From NCBI RefSeq assembly GCF_049723905.1, contig NZ_JBJKFD010000001.1:744001-808000 (forward strand): a stretch of DNA of 64,000 nt, in the 5' to 3' direction. The position numbers and the translations under genes are program-made. The DNA is from G963665185 sp049723905. Its GTDB lineage: Bacteria; Desulfobacterota; Desulfovibrionia; Desulfovibrionales; Desulfovibrionaceae. Each line of letters opens with the position of its first letter. The stretch's first letter is position 1. Under the pieces are notes generated by a model. It was not told where the DNA came from. It did no database searches and worked only from the letters and a program-made list of their open reading frames with translations. Positions 35,758 through 46,478 of this stretch are shown here, piece by piece.

Positions 35758-35768
<11 letters not shown>
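35076..35768 (-). CDS. Secreted thermonuclease-like (staphylococcal nuclease family) protein
   Basis: The 230-residue frame has an N-terminal hydrophobic signal segment (PLLFIFVLCGCLLQPATVLAL) and a staphylococcal-nuclease OB fold. Active-site blocks are visible: YDGDTLRL, VRLAGIDAPE with the Arg and Asp, and DRFGRVLALVY with the second Arg. It should be a Ca2+-dependent extracytoplasmic nuclease. The start is doubtful. The ATG at 35768 lies inside rpoD, lacks a clear ribosome-binding site, and is followed by a terminator-like hairpin at 35711-35740. A TTG at 35714 inside the hairpin region is an alternative. The ~80 C-terminal residues after the domain are unassigned. Confidence 0.75.
35711..35740 (-). 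terminator. Terminator-like hairpin after rpoD, inside the nuclease frame
   Basis: GCAAAGGGGCC and GGCCCCTTTTGT pair through AAAGGGGCC/GGCCCCTTT around a TTCG tetraloop, followed on the minus strand by TTGTTTATATTTG. It begins about 20 bases after the rpoD stop and falls in the signal-peptide codons of the nuclease gene. Confidence 0.7.
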
Positions 35769-37522
<1,754 letters not shown>

Positions 37523-37536
<14 letters not shown>

Positions 37537-39367
37537 CGCTCCTCCCATGAAGCTCTAAAGCTAGGGACTGACGAAGCCTCTCGGCTTCCTCTGTATCGTC
37601 ACTCAGGACAGCGCGATAATATTGCACTGTCTGCTGGCATTGCTGAAAAATCGGCCACAGCCGCTCAATTTCGGGGGCATCCCCCCTAGCCTGGGCATCA
37701 CGAATTGCAGTGTCCAGATTGTCTGCTCGACTCCGAGCCTTTTCCAATTGCAAGAAGACATCAACTTCTGCCCATGCGTCTTCATCCTCACCGCATTCAA
37801 ACAGGCTGCCCATTTGCAACCCAGCCCAAACCGGTTTTTCCGACGCATCGAGCCTTTCAATGACCGGATCTTCATCATCTGTGGCAAGCTTGCACCACAG
37901 ATTATGCGCCCAAGGCGTTGCCAGGGCCTCATCCAGTCCGGCTTCGCGACAATTATCCACAAGCTCAGGATTTCGGACAGGCAAAGCGAGCAACTGATGA
38001 TCCCTGAAGCTGGCAGAGCTCAGGGCAGTATGTTTTTTTGCCGCTTTAAGGTTGTCCCTTTTCTGCACTTGCGGTTGCTTACGCTGCGCCGCGTTCAGCC
38101 CGGAAACTACGGCTTCCCGCAAAAGACTTTCGGAAAGCCGCCCTTTGGAGGCGATCCTGGGAAGAAAAAAAGCTACCCAGTCCTTGTTCCCAAGGCCTTT
38201 CAGAAAACCGACGGCCCATTGCATCACTTCCCGGGCCGATCCTGATGAAACGATAGTGTCTACGCAAAAATCCAGACCATCAATGGCCTGCTCCACACAG
38301 GCTTCAAATCCTTCCTTGCCGCGCTGCCTGAGCACATCGTCCACATCCAACCCATCGGGCAGAGGGATAATCCGACAGGTCAGCCCTTGCGATAGAATCA
38401 TCTCCGCACTTCGGAAGGCAGCTTTCTGCCCTGCTCTGTCGCCGTCAAAAACAAGATCTAAGGCAGAACAGAAACCAGCGAGACGGCGAATCTGTTCGGT
38501 GGTCAGGGCAGTACCCAAAACTCCGACAGCTTCGCCGTAACCAAATTGATGCAGCGCAATGACATCCACGTAACCTTCGGTAAGCAATGCCCGCTTGGAG
38601 CGGGCTATGACCGGGCGGGCCTGATGAAGTCCGTACAGATGCTCTCCTTTCTTATATATAGGAGAATCGCTGCTGTTGAGATATTTGGGTTCACCCTCCC
38701 CTATGATACGGCCTCCAAACGCAATCACACGTCCGGCCATATCGGTAATGGGAAAAATCAACCTGTCTCGGAACCGGTCGTATGTCCGGCCCTTGTCATT
38801 CCGGGAAAGCAGTCCAGCCTCGACGGCCTGCTCCGGAGTGAAATTTTTCTTTTTCAGGGCATCCTGCAAGTCCTGCCACGCATCAAGCCCGTACCCCAAA
38901 TCAAACTTTTCTATGATTTCCTTGGGGATTCCGCGCTTGGCAACGTACTCCTGCGCCACTGTACCTTTTTGCGATGAGACCAAATTGGCAGAAAAATGCC
39001 TAGCTGCCAATTCATGCATGGCAAAACAAGCATTCCGGACCTGCTTTTTTTGGTCAGCCTGGGGATCGGGCTTGTGTGTCCGCAGCTCTACCCCGGTTTC
39101 GGCAGCAAGCGCTTCCAATGCCTCTGGAAATTCCAGCCCATTGATGCGCATGTAAAAATCGAGCACATCGCCCGTAGCCTGACAACCGAAACAATAATAA
39201 AACCCGCGCTCCGGATTAACGGAAAACGAGCCTTTGGTTTCCTGATGAAAAGGACACGGCCCAACCCACCGCCCGGAAATGGGCTTTAGGTCGACGTACC
39301 GCCGGACAACTTCGACAATGTCGAGTCTGTCCTTTATCGCACGAATGGCATCCGAGTCATTCCCCAT
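37523..39367 (-). CDS. dnaG: DNA primase
   Basis: The product is about 614 residues from the ATG at 39367 (GGGAG before it). The N-terminal zinc finger has CPFHQETKGSFSV and YYCFGCQ. The TOPRIM domain has LLTEGYVDVIALHQFG and LVFDGDRAGQKA with the metal-binding acidic residues. The C-terminal third should bind the replicative helicase DnaB. It makes RNA primers on the lagging strand. The 14-base overlap with rpoD is typical of tight coupling. Confidence 0.96.
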
Positions 39368-39486
39368 GGTCACTCCCAGTGCACATCCCAACCATGGTAA
39401 TCATGCGCTGCGACTTGGCAAGTCCCAATTTTTCAACAGAAGCCTGAACCACTATATTTTCGGCAAGGAAAAATGTGTCGTCATCA

Positions 39487-41787
39487 TCAGGCAAGTTCAA
39501 TAATAGTTTTACCGTCTCCGCCGTCGTCTTCGTTTGCCAACTGAAAACTGCCCACATTCGGCAGACTTTTCAGATATGCGTGTACCTCTCGGCGCAGAGC
39601 GCCACTACCGCGCCCGTGTATGACTTCCAGCTCACCACGTCCGGCCAAAAGAGCCTGATCAACAAAACGAGCCAACTCATTCAGAGCAGGTTCAGCCCTC
39701 ATTCCACGGATATCGAGTCTGAACGCAGGCCCACTTGCCCCCTCGGTTTTAACCGTTACCGAAGGCGCTCCGGTTTTCTTCAGTCCGGCAAACGTCCCTT
39801 CAGGAGCGGCAAGCTCTTTACGCCCAACCCACATGGAGACTCCATCCAGATCAAGTTTGACCAATCCCTTTTTGTCGTTCAGCTCAAGTACGCGCCCGGT
39901 CTTATTCCATGCAGAATAGAGAACGGTATCCCCCACGCCGAGGGACTCAACCGTTTTGGAATCTTCTTTGACGCGCTGCTCCTCAGCAAGTTTGTCTCGC
40001 TGAACAGCCAGTTCCTTGAGCGCTTTTTTGCGTTCCATCTTGCCTTCGCGCCACTTACGGACAATGTCCTGAGAATGCTGGCGAAGTTCTTCAAAAAGCT
40101 GCTCTTTTTCTTGGGCAAAATCCTGAAGCAATCTCTCACGCTTTCCCTTGAGCTTTACGCGTTCCCGCTGCAAACCTTCAAGTTCCCGTTCCTTATCAAC
40201 TGCCAGTTGATTCAAACGAGCCATGATTTCAGTTGTGTCGGCTCCTTCAAGCAGCAGATTATCCTCTGCTTTGCGCCAAATTTCCTCAGGAAGTCCATGC
40301 TCTAGGGCAACTTCCAAGGCAATACTGGCACCGACTTGGTCGTAGGCCAGTTTAAATAAAGGCTTACGGGTCTTCGGATCAAACATGACGCTGGCAGCAG
40401 TAATATCTGGGTTGCTCAGGGCGTGCGCTTTGAGTCCGGGGAAATGGGTGGCTGCAACAATAAATGCCCCCTTTTCAAGGGTGGCATCAATCACAGCTTG
40501 GGCCAAGGCCGCTCCTTGCGTCGGGTCGGTGCCTGCACCGAATTCATCCAGAATAACCAGGCTTCCCTTACCTATTTGTGGCCAGAGATGCCCAAGCTTG
40601 CTTACCTGTGCAGTAAAAGTGCTGAGATTTTCCTCAAGACTTTGTTCGTCCCCGAGAAAGACGATCAAATTATTCCACCTGGGCAACGTGCTGCCTTCCT
40701 GTACTGGAACAGGAAGCGCAGAAAGCGCCATCAGCGAAACCAAGCCCAAGGTCTTGAGGCATACGGTCTTGCCGCCCGCATTGCCGCCGCTGACGAGCAG
40801 ACCGCGCACACCTTCCGCAAGACGGATATCCTGCGGCTGCACGCTATCGTTGTTCAGGGCCAAAAGAGGATGGCGGGCCTTCATCAAAGCCAAGGGAGCA
40901 TCCGAGTCTGGCAGCAGGGAAACGGCGTCAAGCTTTGCGGCCAATCCCACTTTCGCCTGCAGCACATCGGCTTCAACAAGAAAGTAGTAAGCGCTCTGGA
41001 CAGCCTCGAACTCATCACGAACGAGTCCTGTCAAAAATTTAAAGACACGAATTTCCTCTTCGCGCTCTTCCTTCTTGAGATCCTGCAGGCGGTTGTTAAG
41101 CTCGACCAGAAAAAAAGGCTCAAAATAACATGTCTCCCCTGTTTGGGAGTAATCATGAATGATACCCTTCGCCTTGCCCTTAAAATTTGTTTTCAAGGGA
41201 AGGACATAGCGGTCAGATGAAATAGTTATGAATTCTTCCTGAAGATAATCGCCGATGCCTTCCTGTTGCGCGAAGTCCCGCGCTTTTTTAGCGCAGCTCT
41301 GATGCAAGGAACGAATTTCCTGGCGAACAGAATACAACTCAGGAGAGCTTTCATCTTTGAGGCGCCCGTCAAGATCGATACACCTGCGCAAAGCAGATGC
41401 CGTACGCACAGGCCACTCAAAACCCTCTGCCCAATCGGACAAAGCGCCCAGTTCCCGAGTGCATTTGCGCACTTCCTCCCTAACAGAGTTGGCTCGGGAG
41501 AGGCATTCCCCAAGCGCATAGAGAGCATCGAGATCTAGAAAATGGGAAGCATGTCCTAAATAGACAAACAATCCATCTAGTTCAGGAAAAGCCCCCAAGG
41601 AAAAGCGGCATTCCCGGCTCCAGGCAAGAAAGTCCTCAAACAGCATCACGTCCCGCTCCAGCCCTGTTTGGCTGAAAAAAGGATGCAACTCACGGCAGGC
41701 CTGCTTGCCAGCGTGGGACGCAGCAAAACCAGACAATGCCTCAAGGACTTTGGAAAATTCAAGCAATCCGAGTGTTCCGGATTCCAT
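39487..41787 (-). CDS. mutS2: MutS2-type ATPase/endonuclease
   Basis: The 766-residue protein lacks the mismatch-recognition domain of MutS. It has the core/clamp helices, the MutS ATPase with Walker A VSGGNAGGKTVCLKTLG and Walker B LVILDEFGAGTDP, a long coiled coil (ELEGLQRERVKLKGKRERLL), and a C-terminal SMR nuclease domain with LDIRGMRAEPAL and VIHGRGSGALRREV. MutS2 proteins act in suppressing recombination or in rescuing collided ribosomes, depending on the organism. It is placed between yqeY and dnaG inside the macromolecular-synthesis operon. Confidence 0.94.
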   Translation of the reverse strand: MESGTLGLLEFSKVLEALSGFAASHAGKQACRELHPFFSQTGLERDVMLFEDFLAWSRECRFSLGAFPELDGLFVYLGHASHFLDLDALYALGECLSRANSVREEVRKCTRELGALSDWAEGFEWPVRTASALRRCIDLDGRLKDESSPELYSVRQEIRSLHQSCAKKARDFAQQEGIGDYLQEEFITISSDRYVLPLKTNFKGKAKGIIHDYSQTGETCYFEPFFLVELNNRLQDLKKEEREEEIRVFKFLTGLVRDEFEAVQSAYYFLVEADVLQAKVGLAAKLDAVSLLPDSDAPLALMKARHPLLALNNDSVQPQDIRLAEGVRGLLVSGGNAGGKTVCLKTLGLVSLMALSALPVPVQEGSTLPRWNNLIVFLGDEQSLEENLSTFTAQVSKLGHLWPQIGKGSLVILDEFGAGTDPTQGAALAQAVIDATLEKGAFIVAATHFPGLKAHALSNPDITAASVMFDPKTRKPLFKLAYDQVGASIALEVALEHGLPEEIWRKAEDNLLLEGADTTEIMARLNQLAVDKERELEGLQRERVKLKGKRERLLQDFAQEKEQLFEELRQHSQDIVRKWREGKMERKKALKELAVQRDKLAEEQRVKEDSKTVESLGVGDTVLYSAWNKTGRVLELNDKKGLVKLDLDGVSMWVGRKELAAPEGTFAGLKKTGAPSVTVKTEGASGPAFRLDIRGMRAEPALNELARFVDQALLAGRGELEVIHGRGSGALRREVHAYLKSLPNVGSFQLANEDDGGDGKTIIELA

Positions 41788-41822
41788 AGGCTACCAAAGG
41801 AGTTGAAAAGGAGAAAAAAAGA

Positions 41823-42281
41823 CTATGCGGTCTGGCTGGAAAGCCTTTGCCGCACCAGCGTGCTGGCTTTCTTGCCATCCACGCCGCCTCCGCCTTCGCT
41901 CATAACCGCCTGCATGACGGCTCCCATATCTTTGAGACTTGAGGCGCCAAGGCGTTTAACAGCGGCGTCTACAAGCTGTGCGAGTTCGTCGTCGGTCAAT
42001 GCTTTGGGAAGATATTCGGAAAGGATTTCAAGCTCGGCCTGTTCCTTGTCCGCCAAATCGTCCCGGCCAGCGGCACGGAACTGATCGATTGATTCTTTAC
42101 GCTGCTTGGCCTGTTTGGCAACGAGCGAAAGAACCTGGTCGTCATCCGGAGGCGTACCAAGTTCAACCTGCTTGTTCTTGATGGCCGTTTTGAGCATTCT
42201 CAAAACGGCCACCCTGCATCCCTCTTTGGCCTTGTAGGCCGTGAGGAAATCTTTTTCGATTTTCTGAATGAAGTTCATCAT
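41823..42281 (-). CDS. yqeY: GatB/YqeY domain protein
   Basis: The 152-residue helical protein is a stand-alone YqeY, related to the tRNA-binding tail of the amidotransferase subunit GatB. Typical blocks are RVAVLRMLKTAIKNKQVELG, AKQRKESIDQFRAAGRDDLA and GASSLKDMGAVMQAVM. Its role is not established. It starts on the stop codon of rpsU (TAATG), the usual rpsU-yqeY arrangement, so it is coupled to ribosomal protein S21. Confidence 0.92.
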   Translation of the reverse strand: MMNFIQKIEKDFLTAYKAKEGCRVAVLRMLKTAIKNKQVELGTPPDDDQVLSLVAKQAKQRKESIDQFRAAGRDDLADKEQAELEILSEYLPKALTDDELAQLVDAAVKRLGASSLKDMGAVMQAVMSEGGGGVDGKKASTLVRQRLSSQTA

Positions 42282-42481
42282 TACATCGAGTTCATTTTAC
42301 GCATTTTTTTGAGCAGACGCTTGCGAGCAGCAGCCTTTTTCTTTTTGCGCTGAACGCTGGGCTTCTCATAATGTTGACGCTTCTTCATCTCGGAAAGGAT
42401 ACCAGCCTTTTCAACCTGCTTCTTAAAGCGACGCAGGGAGATGTCGAAGTTATCGGAATCGTCGAGATATACTCCGGGCAA
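42281..42481 (-). CDS. rpsU: 30S ribosomal protein S21
   Basis: The product is 66 residues, starting at a TTG (LPGVYLDDSDNFDISLRRF in plain translation) with AGGGGGTGA six bases upstream, a near-perfect match to the anti-Shine-Dalgarno. The longer frame from 42514 would add 11 residues absent from S21. The sequence RRFKKQVEKAGILSEMKKR and the basic tail RKKKKAAARKRLLKKMRK are typical. It opens the operon with yqeY, mutS2, dnaG and rpoD. Confidence 0.95.
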   Translation of the reverse strand: MPGVYLDDSDNFDISLRRFKKQVEKAGILSEMKKRQHYEKPSVQRKKKKAAARKRLLKKMRKMNSM

Positions 42482-42570
42482 AAAAATCACCCCCTTTAAT
42501 TGGCAAGATGCCAAGAACTAGCTTCTATACATGCCATAATCTAACAGGGCAAGAGAAAAGTTTACTTTCC

Positions 42571-42602
42571 TAAAAAAAGGCCCTCCTGAAACAGGAGGGC
42601 CG
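42571..42602 (-). terminator. Terminator downstream of the HU/small membrane protein pair
   Basis: GGCCCTCCTG and CAGGAGGGCC form a 10-base stem around a 3-base loop, followed on the minus strand by seven T. Confidence 0.92.
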
Positions 42603-42628
42603 AAAATACTTGTAGCTCCAAGCCCGAA

Positions 42629-42811
42629 CTAATGCTGTTCAGGCTTTCCGCTATATTGTGTATCCCAATAACTTTTAAGAATACACCACGCCATTCCTGT
42701 GCCGATAATACCCAGCACTAAGTAAAGAACGCTGAAAAAAATGGCATGGTCGGGCATCCACCAAGGCAAATCCCAAGGCAAGGGACTGTGAACAGTTTCA
42801 CCGGGTATCAT
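42629..42811 (-). CDS. Small membrane protein of unknown function
   Basis: The 60-residue product has one or two hydrophobic stretches (AIFFSVLYLVLGIIGTGMAW) flanked by a Trp/Pro-rich N-terminus (SPLPWDLPWWMPDH) and a polar tail. GGAGGGCC precedes the ATG at a good distance. It lies 15 bases after the HU gene and before a strong terminator, so the two are very likely cotranscribed. I do not recognise the family. Its orderly RBS and terminator make it a real gene. Confidence 0.7.
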   Translation of the reverse strand: MIPGETVHSPLPWDLPWWMPDHAIFFSVLYLVLGIIGTGMAWCILKSYWDTQYSGKPEQH

Positions 42812-42826
42812 TCAGCGGCCCTCCAA

Positions 42827-43099
42827 TTACTTGACGGCTTCTTTCAACAACTTGCCAGGACGAAACTTGACGACCTTACATGCAGGAATGGTGATAGCGC
42901 CGCCGGTACGGGGGTTCCGCCCAGTGCGCTCCTTGCGTTCTTCAACGACAAAAGTGCCAAAACCCGTCAGGGTCAGTTTCCCTTCTTTAACCAGAGTAGC
43001 TTCAACAGCTTCGAGAAAAGCGTTCAGGGCGCGTTCGGCGTTGGCTTTAGTAGTATCAGCCTTTTCAGCGATTTTCGCAACCAGGTCAGCCTTAGTCAT
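42827..43099 (-). CDS. hup: HU-family DNA-binding protein
   Basis: From the ATG at 43099, with GGAGGAGAGGAG upstream, the product is 90 residues, the normal HU length. It starts MTKADLVAKIAEKADTTKAN and has the LTLTGFGTFVVEERKERTGR arm and the NPRTGGAITIPACKVVKFRPG block with the DNA-intercalating Pro. HU bends and compacts DNA. The long untranslated region upstream (43100-43477) holds its promoter. Confidence 0.95.
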   Translation of the reverse strand: MTKADLVAKIAEKADTTKANAERALNAFLEAVEATLVKEGKLTLTGFGTFVVEERKERTGRNPRTGGAITIPACKVVKFRPGKLLKEAVK

Positions 43100-43477
43100 C
43101 TCTCCTCTCCTCCTCTGAAAATTCAGCATAATTAAGTCGGGTACAATTATCCCGAAGGACCAGCCTTGTTACATACGTTTGCCATATGTCGTGGACAGGA
43201 AGAAAATAACTTACTGCCCCGATTACAACCGCGTGTTTCAAGCCTTTCGGCGTCCCAAGCTAGTTTTAAACCTTATAGCAAGAGCCAGCTTCTGTCTAGA
43301 CGGTAGGCGTAAAAAAGCTTGAATTACCTGCATTAAGGGATATTTTCACAATCTTGCGCTAAAAAAAACTAATCTGCCCAAAGTTGCACTATATTCTCAA
43401 CATAACTCGGCAAAAAACAATAATTTCCGCTTACGCGTCTCAGAACCCGCATCTGCTTGGTTCAAAAAATGCTGCTT
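43100..43477. other. Intergenic region between hup and ksgA
   Basis: There is no gene in these ~380 bases. They contain the likely hup promoter at 43272-43298 and AT-rich sequence upstream of it, as is common for abundant proteins. I saw no terminator for the ksgA transcript. Confidence 0.5.
43272..43298 (-). promoter_or_regulatory. Likely extended -10 promoter of hup
   Basis: On the minus strand TAGACA (43298-43293) precedes TGCTATAAG; the -10 TATAAG is at 43277-43272 with a TGn extension. The spacer is 15 bases, short but tolerable with an extended -10. Confidence 0.5.
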
Positions 43478-44281
43478 CTACAAACAAGCCGCCAAAAGCT
43501 GAAACTGCTTGGGAGTCAGCATTTCCGGCCGGGACTGTGGATCAACCCCTGCGGCCTCAAACTCTTCCTCGCTGAAACGAGGGTAGTGGTCCTTGAAAAT
43601 ACGCCGCAACTGCTTCCGCCTTTTCTGAAAGCAAACATGCACCAATTCTGAAAGCTTTTCAGCGGGACAAAGCAGGTCTTCTTCTAAAGGAATAAAAGAC
43701 AGCACTGCGGAATCGACCTTGGGCCGAGGCTTGAAAACGGTAGGTGGAACTTTAAAAAGCAATCGGACTTGCATGTAACTCTGCATCCATACACTTAAAG
43801 CCCCGTAAAGCCTAGAACCGGCAGTGGCGCTCAGCCTAAGCCCCACCTCATACTGCACCATAAATACAGCCCGGGAAAAGTCCTCCAGTCGAGCGGCAAT
43901 TTCCCACATCAAGGGCGACGCTACGTTATAAGGCAGGTTCCCTACCAACTTCAGTCTGTCAATTCCTTCCAGACTCTCCCAGGGAAAACGCAATGCATCA
44001 CCAAGATGCAACTCGGCATTGGGGTACCGCGTTTCCAATTGATCGGCCAAGTCATTGTCCAACTCCAAAAGAATGAGACGTGCAGGGTTCAACTCGTTGA
44101 GCCAGCGGGTCAAAGCACCCCTTCCCGGCCCAATTTCAAGAACCGTATCTCCTGGACCGGCAGAAAGTGCCGCCACGATTTTACGGGCCGTATTCTCATC
44201 CTGCAAAAAATTTTGGCCAAGACTGCGCTTGGCAAAAGGCTTATTTTCCAAACAATCCCATGCCTGTGGTAACAGGTGCAC
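43478..44281 (-). CDS. rsmA: 16S rRNA dimethyladenosine transferase KsgA
   Basis: The 267-residue methyltransferase starts at a GTG (44281) with AAGGGAT upstream. It has SLGQNFLQDENTARKI, the SAM motif VLEIGPGRGALTRWL, and the catalytic NLPYNVASPLMWE. It dimethylates two adjacent adenines near the 3' end of 16S rRNA as a late check of 30S assembly. It lies 50 bases after otsA on the same strand. Confidence 0.96.
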   Translation of the reverse strand: MHLLPQAWDCLENKPFAKRSLGQNFLQDENTARKIVAALSAGPGDTVLEIGPGRGALTRWLNELNPARLILLELDNDLADQLETRYPNAELHLGDALRFPWESLEGIDRLKLVGNLPYNVASPLMWEIAARLEDFSRAVFMVQYEVGLRLSATAGSRLYGALSVWMQSYMQVRLLFKVPPTVFKPRPKVDSAVLSFIPLEEDLLCPAEKLSELVHVCFQKRRKQLRRIFKDHYPRFSEEEFEAAGVDPQSRPEMLTPKQFQLLAACL

Positions 44282-44331
44282 TACATCCCTTTAAAAACCG
44301 AGTCTGTCGGCCACAAGGGGAAAGACGTCCT

Positions 44332-45816
44332 CTACATTTCTGCGGACGGAAAAAAATCAACGGTCCCTTCTTGGGGAAAATCCTCAAGCTGCTTGGAAAA
44401 TGCAGCTTGCAGAAAGGAGTCCACCCACCAAAAAATATTGTTGCGCCGGATACTGTCCCGCATTTTGTGCATACGAACATGGCGCTCACGGCTATCCATG
44501 TAAAAGCCCTTGTGAATGGCCTTGGCTACGCCCTCCACATCATGCGGGTTTACTAAAACAGCCCCATTTTTTTGAAGCTGCGTAGCGGCACCGGCGAATT
44601 CACTCAAAAAAAGAACACCGTTTTCCGCTGTATTGCTGGCGCAATATTCCTTGGCAACAAGGTTCATCCCATCTCGCAGCGGCGTAACCAGCGCCATTTC
44701 GGCCGCCCGGTAATACGCCACCAGTTCACGCCTGTCCAGGGAGCGATAAAGATAATGAATGGGAACCCATCCCGGACGGGTGAATTGTCCGTTGATTTCC
44801 CCCACCAGACGCTCGATTTCCGTTTTAAGCTCCTGATACTGAGGAACCTCTTCACGGCTGGGTACTACGACCTGTACCAAAGAGATTTTCTCCATAAGCT
44901 CCGGATACATCAGCAGGGTCTGTCGAATGGCCTCAAGACGTTGGGGGATTCCCTTGGTGTAATCTAAACGGTCCACCCCCAGAATAAGCTTTCGATTGTT
45001 CATGGCCTTTTTAAAGGCCATTGCCCGATCGTTAACATCTCTGGACGCAGAAAGTGACGCAAACGAATTATAATCAATACTGATAGGAAAGCTCCCAACG
45101 CGAATGCTCCGCCCCCGCCATTGCACGGTCACGACTTTGCCGCGTCCCGACACTTTGGCTTCCGGAAGCAGCGTATGCAGGCACTCCACAAAATTCCGGC
45201 GATCCCTCAAAGTATGGAAACCGACAAGATCATACTCCAAAAGCGCCATGATGATCTTGTCCCGCCAGGGAAGTTTCAAAAAAATATCTGGAGGAGGAAA
45301 GGGAATATGAAGAAAAAAACCGACCCGTCGTTTCAATCCCATGTTGCGGAGTACGAAAGCCACATGCATGAGATGGTAATCGTGAACCCAGATGTAGTCG
45401 TCTTCACGACTCTGTAGCCCAACGGCCTCTCCATACTTAAGATTCACATCAAGGTAGCGGTTCCAATAGCTCGGCTTAAAATTGCAACGGGATTGAAAGT
45501 CATGAAACAAAGGCCAAATAATTTCGTTGGAAAAACCGTAATAAAAGCCGTTGACTTCCTCTTCAGTAAGCGACACGGGATGCAGCCCGTACCCTGCTTC
45601 CTTGGAATAGGACCCGAGTTGCTGCTGTAAATCGACATTCCCTTTGGTTCCGGCCCAGCCGATCCACAAACCACCACGATTTTTCAAAACCGGAGCAAGG
45701 GCCGTAACAAGCCCTCCCGAACCGGCAGTAACTGTCAGTTCCTCCCCTTCTTTCCGTAAGACAACGGGGAGACGGTTGGAGACAACAACCAACCGCATGG
45801 CCCCCATGGTATTCAT
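44332..45816 (-). CDS. otsA: Trehalose-6-phosphate synthase
   Basis: The 494-residue GT20 glycosyltransferase makes trehalose 6-phosphate from UDP-glucose and glucose 6-phosphate. It has VVVSNRLPVVL, GSGGLVTALAPVLKNRGG, WVHDYHLMHVAFVLR, RLDYTKGIPQRLEAI, and the C-terminal TPLRDGMNLVAKEYCAS. No phosphatase domain follows and no otsB lies nearby, so dephosphorylation must be encoded elsewhere. Trehalose would serve as an osmolyte. AGGAG lies five bases before the ATG. Confidence 0.94.
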   Translation of the reverse strand: MNTMGAMRLVVVSNRLPVVLRKEGEELTVTAGSGGLVTALAPVLKNRGGLWIGWAGTKGNVDLQQQLGSYSKEAGYGLHPVSLTEEEVNGFYYGFSNEIIWPLFHDFQSRCNFKPSYWNRYLDVNLKYGEAVGLQSREDDYIWVHDYHLMHVAFVLRNMGLKRRVGFFLHIPFPPPDIFLKLPWRDKIIMALLEYDLVGFHTLRDRRNFVECLHTLLPEAKVSGRGKVVTVQWRGRSIRVGSFPISIDYNSFASLSASRDVNDRAMAFKKAMNNRKLILGVDRLDYTKGIPQRLEAIRQTLLMYPELMEKISLVQVVVPSREEVPQYQELKTEIERLVGEINGQFTRPGWVPIHYLYRSLDRRELVAYYRAAEMALVTPLRDGMNLVAKEYCASNTAENGVLFLSEFAGAATQLQKNGAVLVNPHDVEGVAKAIHKGFYMDSRERHVRMHKMRDSIRRNNIFWWVDSFLQAAFSKQLEDFPQEGTVDFFPSAEM

Positions 45817-45942
45817 ACAATCTCCTGCCGCATAAGCATTTGAAGTTCTATATCTTTTTTAAAGAGTCAAACCAAACGACATCCCCTAAAAGATTATGAA
45901 CAATACCCTGGATGCGCTTCTGCGGCAAGGCGAGGTAAAAAA

Positions 45943-46464
45943 CTATTTACGAGTCCTTTTACGCAGAAGACGCAAAGCCTTTTTTTCACGGTAACGCTTT
46001 ATGAGCGGAAGTGTAATGAAATACGTAACAATCCCGGTCGGCACACCGAGAACCAAACCGCCAACCATCAAAATGGTCACACCGCGCCACCCCATGGTCA
46101 TGTAATCGGCCACATGCCATTCGGACATGTTCATATTCACGCCCAAAGGAATAAAAAATACACCAATCTTGTATTGCGCCCACCAAAAAAAAGGCCAGTT
46201 CAAAGGATTGGATATATAAGTGGCGATTACTGCCGGAATTTTGCTCCCCCGAAAAGCAAACGCTGTCCCCAAAGCAATCAAGGTCTGAATCGGCAAGGGA
46301 GGTATGGCGGGAAAACACCCGCCGAAAACTCCACAAGCCACCCCGATAGCCACTGTCCGAGGTGGAGCCTTGGTTCGCATGACACGCAGATAATACAGAC
46401 GGGTCAGACGCTTTAAGCGTGCCCACAATCCATTGTCGCTATTTTTAAAAGTGCTATCGCCCAC
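45943..46464 (-). CDS. DUF2062 membrane protein
   Basis: The 173-residue protein starts at a GTG and has a basic N-terminus (LWARLKRLTRLYYLRVMRTK). Hydrophobic segments follow (TVAIGVACGVFGGCFPAIPP, then LIALGTAFAF and VTILMVGGLVLGVPTGIVTY) and a very basic tail (KRYREKKALRLLRKRTRK). This is the DUF2062 pattern, with the SPxxxA-like loop replaced by KAPPRTVAIG. The family occurs alone or fused to glycosyltransferases, and its role is not known. It starts 14 bases after the EF-G paralogue. Confidence 0.8.
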   Translation of the reverse strand: MGDSTFKNSDNGLWARLKRLTRLYYLRVMRTKAPPRTVAIGVACGVFGGCFPAIPPLPIQTLIALGTAFAFRGSKIPAVIATYISNPLNWPFFWWAQYKIGVFFIPLGVNMNMSEWHVADYMTMGWRGVTILMVGGLVLGVPTGIVTYFITLPLIKRYREKKALRLLRKRTRK

Positions 46465-46478
46465 TTCTTCAATTACCT

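Noticed and set aside
39357..39557. A 66-codon minus-strand frame between mutS2 and dnaG
   Set aside because: Its start lies inside mutS2, it overlaps the dnaG start, and no ribosome-binding site supports it.
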